A stretch of 64,000 nt of DNA, taken from Tritrichomonas musculus. Lineage: Eukaryota; Parabasalia; Tritrichomonadida; Tritrichomonadidae. The notes below the pieces were generated by a model. It saw nothing but the letters and a program-made list of their open reading frames with translations. It did not search any database and was not told where the DNA came from. Position 1 is the first letter of the stretch. The number at the start of each line of letters is the position of its first letter. Below, piece by piece: positions 58,964 through 64,000 of the stretch. Location: NCBI GenBank assembly GCA_039105265.1, contig JAPFFF010000009.1:2046001-2110000 (forward strand), read 5' to 3'. The translations under genes and the position numbers were made by a program.

Positions 58964-60016
58964 TTATATGAGTTTGTAATTCTTAATACGGTGAGAAGCT
59001 GATCTAAGAAGTCTATCGTTTAAAGATGTAACAAGTTCGTTATCATGACTGTCACCTTCTTTTCCACTTTCAGTAACATATGCTACTAGGCAAACTTTTG
59101 CACCAGGTGTTGTTTCTGCTTCACGTAAGGTGTCGTAAATTTTGTTGATGGCATCAGCAACACAGCCAACTGGTGATAAATCAAAGTAACGAAGAGCTTT
59201 TGATGAAACTGATGCAAACTTTCGATTGAAGTCAATTATAACAGCATCCTTTGGTATTTCTTCAGCGTCTTTATCATCATTGGAGATTTTAGCGAGAAAT
59301 GTATCTAAATTTGGTGCATAATGACGTTTTTCATGTCCTGGAGAGGCCAATTTCATTGTGTTTTTATCTGACTTAACACTTTTAACATTTCCTGGAGAGC
59401 AAGTGTCAAGCTGGCCAATTGTTATAAATCCTGGTCTAAGAACAGTAATTGTTTTTCCAACTAATCTAACAACTGTTGATTCAATACCAATTGTTGCTTT
59501 TCCGCCAGAGATAATTAATAATCCTGGGGTATTACCAAGATCATTTTTAACATGTTCAACTGAAGTTGGTGATACGTGACCAAAAAGATTTGCAGATGGT
59601 GCAGCCACTGATTCACCACAAAGTTCCAAAAAGCGGTGTGCAACTGGATGAGATGGAACACGAACGCCGACGCAGCCTGTGCCAGCCATAACAAGTGGAG
59701 GGACAGCAGAACTAGCTGGTGCAACGATTGTAAGTGGTCCTGGCCAAAAGGATTCTGCTAATTTGTTGAAAACTTCATTTTCTTCATCAGTAAGAATTAA
59801 AACTTTTCTTGCATTTTCAGCTTTATCAAAATGGCAAATTAAAGGATCACTGAATGGACGATGCTTTGCAGCAAAAATTTGACTTAACGACTTATCATCT
59901 AAACGTGCACCAAGACCATAAACAGTTTCGGTAGGAAAAGCAACAAGGCCGCCTTCTTTGATTTGCTTGGCAGCTGTAGCGAGATCTTCTTCAGAAGTTG
60001 ATATAATCTTAGCCAT
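58964..60016 (-). CDS. SUA5: Threonylcarbamoyl-AMP synthase (Sua5, YrdC plus Sua5 domain)
   Basis: 350 residues from the ATG at 60016 (MAKIISTSEEDL). The YrdC domain covers about 8-195: GGLVAFPTETVYGLGARLDD, the AKHRP motif (about 55-60), SEDPLICH-type strands, GPLTIVAPAS, GCVGVRVPSHPVA and PSANLFGHVSPTS (the SAN residues). Beyond 220 lies the C-terminal Sua5 domain (SPGHEKRHYAPNLDTFLA; ADAINKIYDTLREAE; VTSLNDRLLRSASHRI), the archaeal and yeast two-domain form. The enzyme makes threonylcarbamoyl-AMP from threonine, bicarbonate and ATP for t6A37 in tRNAs. Key residues are intact. Confidence 0.93.
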   Translation of the reverse strand: MAKIISTSEEDLATAAKQIKEGGLVAFPTETVYGLGARLDDKSLSQIFAAKHRPFSDPLICHFDKAENARKVLILTDEENEVFNKLAESFWPGPLTIVAPASSAVPPLVMAGTGCVGVRVPSHPVAHRFLELCGESVAAPSANLFGHVSPTSVEHVKNDLGNTPGLLIISGGKATIGIESTVVRLVGKTITVLRPGFITIGQLDTCSPGNVKSVKSDKNTMKLASPGHEKRHYAPNLDTFLAKISNDDKDAEEIPKDAVIIDFNRKFASVSSKALRYFDLSPVGCVADAINKIYDTLREAETTPGAKVCLVAYVTESGKEGDSHDNELVTSLNDRLLRSASHRIKNYKLI

Positions 60017-60317
60017 AATAAATAATGACCAATTTTGATATAAAATTTTCACTTCTCAAAAATAAAATTTAATAAAACTTTTCAATAATTATGGAATAAT
60101 TTTCATTCAATTGATTAAATCGAAAATTTTCATTCAATTTTTTTTAACGTCTTTTATAAAATTTTTATTTGAATTTAAGAAGATATTTTTATAATCAAGA
60201 ATTTTATTAACACACAAATTAATATATTATTAAAATAGCGACAAACATCAACCATTGATACTTCCGGTATCTGTAATTACCGGTAAATTCCTTTATCAAT
60301 AAAAATATAGTGAGACA
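60017..60317. other. Spacer with a CCGGTA hairpin
   Basis: About 300 AT-rich bases between two minus-strand genes. CCGGTA (60264-60269) pairs with TACCGG (60278-60283) with an 8-base loop, about 35-55 bases past the stop of the next gene. It is one of few GC-containing stems in the gene blocks and could be an RNA hairpin in the 3' end of that transcript. Confidence 0.45.
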
Positions 60318-61499
60318 TCATGATGGAGACCAAAAATTTTTGCTCTTTTGACTTTGATGCTTTGTTGGTGGATATATTTTTGTTGTAGGAACACGAGGCC
60401 AAATACGTTTTAAGCTTTTTCCAGTATCAATATGGTATTTGGATTCACTGAAAGTTTCTTTTTTCATATTTTGTGGCATGAAATCGTCTCTTGGCAATTG
60501 TTTTTGAAATGATGCTCGAATTTGTCCTTTTAATACTGATTGTGCTACAATATTATTTGAATTTGAATTCGAAATTACGCTAGATGCACGAGGTTTTGAT
60601 ATCTTATTTAGTAAGACGCTTTGTTCAGTTGCTAAGTTATCCAAAAAAGAAACCCGCGAATTCTTATGAGGTGGTCGATACCTTAAACTTTGTCGTTGTA
60701 AATTGGGAGTGAGATGTGACTTATCATTTAATTTTAAAAATTGTTCAAAAGCTTGTTGACTATAATCTCTTCCACTATCGGCTTTTTGGAAATCTTCTCG
60801 ATCAAGCATTGAATCGAAGTCAAATGAACTCTTTTTAAATTTTTTTTGAGTTGACTTGGGTTGAGAAAATTCTGATGAAGGAACATAAAAATCATGATCT
60901 GATGTTAATGTTTTACCTGGAAAAAACTCATCTCTTCCCTTTTGTTCTGTGAATGTTGAATGAATTTTGTGGTCAGGAATTTGGAACCCATTTGCTGTTT
61001 CGTAATTATCTGAAATATTTGATATATTATCGGGATTAAAAGTTCTCATATTTAATGAATAATTTTTGACAATATCTGAAGTTGTAGCATTTTGAATGGG
61101 TCGTTGCTCTTGCAAAGATTGTATTTGATGTTTTGGCGGACTAGGAACAGTGCACTTATAATCTGGATAATATGAAGCTGGTTCCGGAAGCAGTGAAGAT
61201 GAATTATGAAAATATGGCTGATATGAAGTATGCCCATAACTAAAATAATCTTTTTTGGTAAATGGATCTTCGGTAAAAACAGGCATAAAATGCGATTTTT
61301 TATTTCCATATTCTAGTGCTTGCGAATAATTAGAAATAGTATTTTGATATACCTCCCAATTTTGGTCGAGAGCAGACACAATTTCAGGAGACGAGTATTC
61401 TGGACCTACAGTAAGAGGAATTACTGACATAATTTGCATACGCTCAAATCTTTTTTGGATTGCCTTTTCGTTTGATGTTGAAGATTCGAATTTACTCAT
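60318..61499 (-). CDS. Ser/Pro/Gln-rich basic protein, unrecognised
   Basis: 393 residues from ATG 61499. Mostly disordered: Ser, Pro, Gln, Lys, Tyr and Phe with short motifs such as YGNKKSHFMPVF, DYFSYGHTSYQP, GRDEFFPGK, RYRPPHKNSRVSFLDNL and PRDDFMPQN. Recurrent D/E-F-F/M-P motifs (DEFFPG, DDFMPQ) are spaced along the chain, as in proteins that bind tubulin or adaptor platforms, but I cannot name a family. Pairs closely (104 bases) with the divergent membrane protein gene. Confidence 0.7.
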   Translation of the reverse strand: MSKFESSTSNEKAIQKRFERMQIMSVIPLTVGPEYSSPEIVSALDQNWEVYQNTISNYSQALEYGNKKSHFMPVFTEDPFTKKDYFSYGHTSYQPYFHNSSSLLPEPASYYPDYKCTVPSPPKHQIQSLQEQRPIQNATTSDIVKNYSLNMRTFNPDNISNISDNYETANGFQIPDHKIHSTFTEQKGRDEFFPGKTLTSDHDFYVPSSEFSQPKSTQKKFKKSSFDFDSMLDREDFQKADSGRDYSQQAFEQFLKLNDKSHLTPNLQRQSLRYRPPHKNSRVSFLDNLATEQSVLLNKISKPRASSVISNSNSNNIVAQSVLKGQIRASFQKQLPRDDFMPQNMKKETFSESKYHIDTGKSLKRIWPRVPTTKIYPPTKHQSQKSKNFWSPS

Positions 61500-61603
61500 A
61501 TATTAATTTTAAAAAACGTTATTCTTATAAGAAAATAAGATTTTATTTTAATTCAAATAATTAAAAAGAATTATTTGGTTGGGTTTGCATTCAATTAAGT
61601 ATA

Positions 61604-62152
61604 ATGTTGAATTTTTTCAAAGGAACTATCCTTTTATCAATACTATTAGCAGTATATCTTGTGTCAGGTCCTATGCTGATTGCAGTTCGTGATGAACTTA
61701 TTGAGCAAAAAAACAGCTTTATCAATCAGCCATATTCAGAAATTGTTGTTCCAAGCAGTATTTTTATTTACATTACTACTTTATATGTTCTTTATTCTGT
61801 TAGGCTTGTTGAACTTCCAATCGGAATTTTAAAGACTTTTCTTACTGTTTTAGTTTCATTACTCTTTGACTTTGGGGCAAGGATTTTATTTTTACTCAAA
61901 TTTAATATTAAAATTAGGAGCACTGGGCCTTTTGCTCTGGATTCTGCATTGTTATGCTCCTATTGCATTTTATATCCTACATATAGATCGTCTATTTTGC
62001 CAATTAGTGATAAACTGGCAATGTTTTTCATCATATTGGTATCTGGATTATTCGATGACCTCCTTGCAATTGTACCAATCGTCTGTGGTATTGCTGCATT
62101 TTTCTTATTATCTCCAATAATTATTCCTTTAGAAAAGAGCAAAAATATTTAA
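61604..62152 (+). CDS. Multi-pass membrane protein, unrecognised
   Basis: 182 residues from ATG 61604. Five hydrophobic segments at about 5-28, 50-66, 73-96, 112-128 and 135-172, with short charged loops (RDELIEQKNS, LKFNIKIRST). The last two segments contain paired acidic residues in DDLLAIVPIVCG, which is unusual inside a helix. It could be a small transporter or insertase. No family recognised. Confidence 0.65.
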   Translation: MLNFFKGTILLSILLAVYLVSGPMLIAVRDELIEQKNSFINQPYSEIVVPSSIFIYITTLYVLYSVRLVELPIGILKTFLTVLVSLLFDFGARILFLLKFNIKIRSTGPFALDSALLCSYCILYPTYRSSILPISDKLAMFFIILVSGLFDDLLAIVPIVCGIAAFFLLSPIIIPLEKSKNI

Positions 62153-64000
62153 TTATTTGTCACATTAATGATAATCTTTTTCATTTCATCATGGAATACT
62201 TTTTAATTTCAAGCAGGTCCCACAAAATGTAAATAATAAGCAAGTATAATTTGCATATGAATGAACTCAATTGATCTTAGGACTATTTTCATATGTTTCA
62301 TATTTCTATCAATGTATAAACTTAGAAATAAAATAATTATATATCGAACTTCTTTTTTTTGTTATTAATATCTGTTGCTAAATAAGTCATTCGTTAAAAT
62401 AAAAGTTGCAAATCATTAGGGAATGATATAATTATTTTCTGCGAATACAAAATAAAATTATAATTTCCTTTTTAATAAAGATCATGCCGAATCGATTATA
62501 ATATTTTAAAGTCCTGCAGAATTATTTTGAATAAAAAGCATTATATATAAGAAACCCAAATGAAAGACTGAATCGTAAATAAATATTCATTTTACAAAAT
62601 TTTAAAAATGATATACTTTAAATTATAGCATGAATTTTTTGCATTGCTTCATAAGAAATGGCATCAAAGATTTTTTTTATATACCTTTTATGCGATATGA
62701 TTGATATACTGGTTTAATGAGTGTAAAAGCCTGATTCAAACTGTTTTCAAATATGTGATTAAAATAGTAATTACTAAAAAAGTAGTTGCTTTGATATGAA
62801 TTTTATCGAGAAGAAAATTGCTTTTGATTTTGAAGAATTAATGCAAAAAAAGGTTAATTACTTCTTACTCTAAGATCAATTGTTATCAAAGATATCAAAA
62901 ATATAAAGAAAATCAAAAGCTTCAAAAAGAATTTCCAATAATGATTTGCTCATTGAAATTTTTATTATTTCCTATTTTTTTGAATGATATTGAATTAATT
63001 ATTCAATATTGAATATAAACTTACAATTGATATTTCAACATTTTTATATTTTGTACATTTAAATTAAAAAGAAATCTCATTTTGCATTTTCATTAATACA
63101 TATAGTAGTATTGTTTTTTTTCATTATGAACACTTTTGATTGAGATCAGTATTTTTATTTGAAAAAGATTCTATGAGAAATACATTTAATTTAATAAAAA
63201 ATTAAAAATTATTCCCATTTAAGCTACAACCATCACTTTTTTGGTAAAAAATAAATCAATCATTTATGGTTGTCATGTACAATTTCAGTAAACTAAATCT
63301 TTGTAAACTTTTTGAAATAAATGTTTTTTGAGAAAATTTTTGCTTATGTCATATTTTCTTTAAAAAATTAACTTTTTTGAAGTATCTACCCATTTTTTTA
63401 CAAAAATAAAATTGAAATTTGTTTTAAGATACTATTATAGATAAATCTATCGATTTATTTGAAGGATTTATGATATCTAATTTGTCATATTTATAATTTT
63501 TTTACATTATTAATTCTAATCACGAACATATTTTTATACTTTCATTGTAAAATTAGCTAGAATATAATATTTAATTTGGAAAAAAATAATTTATTTCAAT
63601 GAAAAATTGCAAATAATAATATGACTCTCCAATTGTTAGATTAATAGAATTTAAATCAAATATAAATTCAATTTTTTGAAATAGTTATATAAATTAACTG
63701 AATTTGAGAGAAGAAGTCATATTTTTAAAAAATAGGAAATTTCCTGTGTTTTATTTACTACTACTTATTTCAATGATTTTAGTTTCAGGTACATAGCAGG
63801 TCAAGATTTTCAGAATTAGGTTTTTCAATGAATTAAAGTTTGAAAAAAATAAAAAGATTTGAATTAAATTGACTTTTACCAAATTCAAAATAATCAAAAT
63901 TGATAAGAAGAAGAGATTTTTCAGACATATAGAATTCTTTTCAAATTCTATCAAATACTTATTTGAAAAACTAAATTTTTTTCAATGGTATTCATTAAAA
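62153..64000. other. AT-rich spacer to the window end
   Basis: About 1.85 kb with no gene of coding character; the open frame at 63751-63954 (minus) has no domain, its upstream is low-complexity, and it is close to the window end. I saw no TIRs, tRNA-like box B, or hairpin clusters in it. Confidence 0.5.

Noticed and set aside
1-64000. tRNA, rRNA, snRNA or intron signals
   Set aside because: I scanned for box B (GGTTCRA) and the trichomonad intron 3' motif ACTAACACACAG. Only ATTAACACACAA near 60205 came close, in a spacer, so no RNA gene or intron is supported.
1-64000. A consistent TCA initiator before most genes
   Set aside because: Many starts have TTCA within 40 bases (42050, 55977, 60016, 61604 and others), but TCA is common in AT-rich DNA and the spacing varies, so it is not reported as a motif.

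Overview
The window is AT-rich nuclear DNA from a flagellated protist, most likely a trichomonad (Parabasalia, possibly a tritrichomonad such as Tritrichomonas). The reasons are these: genes are intronless and tightly packed on both strands. There are flagellar and cilia-associated genes (a dynein heavy chain, a BBS4-type BBSome subunit). Kinase and GBD/FH3 proteins of kinds expanded in trichomonads are present. A lipoate-protein ligase has a short N-terminus like a hydrogenosomal presequence. Tc1/mariner elements occur, and one promoter looks like the trichomonad M5 element. The organism assignment is inference; no rRNA, tRNA or species marker is visible. No CRISPR array or bacterial operon structure is present.

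Layout. 1-29 kb is a gene block: a 5'-truncated Ser/Thr kinase; a large type I membrane protein resembling CatSper accessory subunits; a TKL kinase fused to Sel1-like repeats and UBR-box-like zinc fingers; a GBD/FH3 coiled-coil protein without FH2; a 4051-residue divergent dynein heavy chain, head to head with a BBS4-like TPR gene; two low-complexity or coiled-coil proteins; and a Get1/WRB-like tail-anchored-protein insertase subunit. From 29.6 to 41.7 kb lies a mobile-element island with no convincing host gene. It holds an intact Tc1-type transposon (33519-34827), a decayed second mariner transposase, several TA-flanked terminal-inverted-repeat elements, and a nested structure in which a 2.6 kb element with iterated subterminal motifs and a 0.46 kb MITE sit inside an older 4.6 kb TIR span. 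42-62 kb is a second gene block: Rad23-like ubiquitin shuttle with a GC-rich Gly/Met/Ala repeat, LisH/propeller protein, small membrane protein, Sft2-like Golgi protein, Beclin-like protein, THUMPD1/Tan1-like protein paired with an HMG-box protein, SUV39-type SET methyltransferase, importin-beta-like HEAT protein, lipoate-protein ligase, Sua5 threonylcarbamoyl-AMP synthase, and several unrecognised small proteins. 62.2-64 kb is AT-rich and shows nothing convincing.

The most interesting signals are: (1) a dynein heavy chain whose AAA1 and AAA4 nucleotide sites look destroyed while AAA2 and AAA3 keep P-loops, the reverse of what a working motor needs; (2) a candidate CatSper accessory subunit in a flagellate; (3) a recurring architecture in four unrelated-sequence TIR elements, each carrying a third, inward copy of the terminal repeat that makes a hairpin at one end only; (4) a 2.6 kb TIR element built around a repeated GACCAAGTTGCAA motif; and (5) a 25-bp palindromic divergent promoter with an M5-like motif on both strands. 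Several of the starts given here were moved to the first in-frame ATG.
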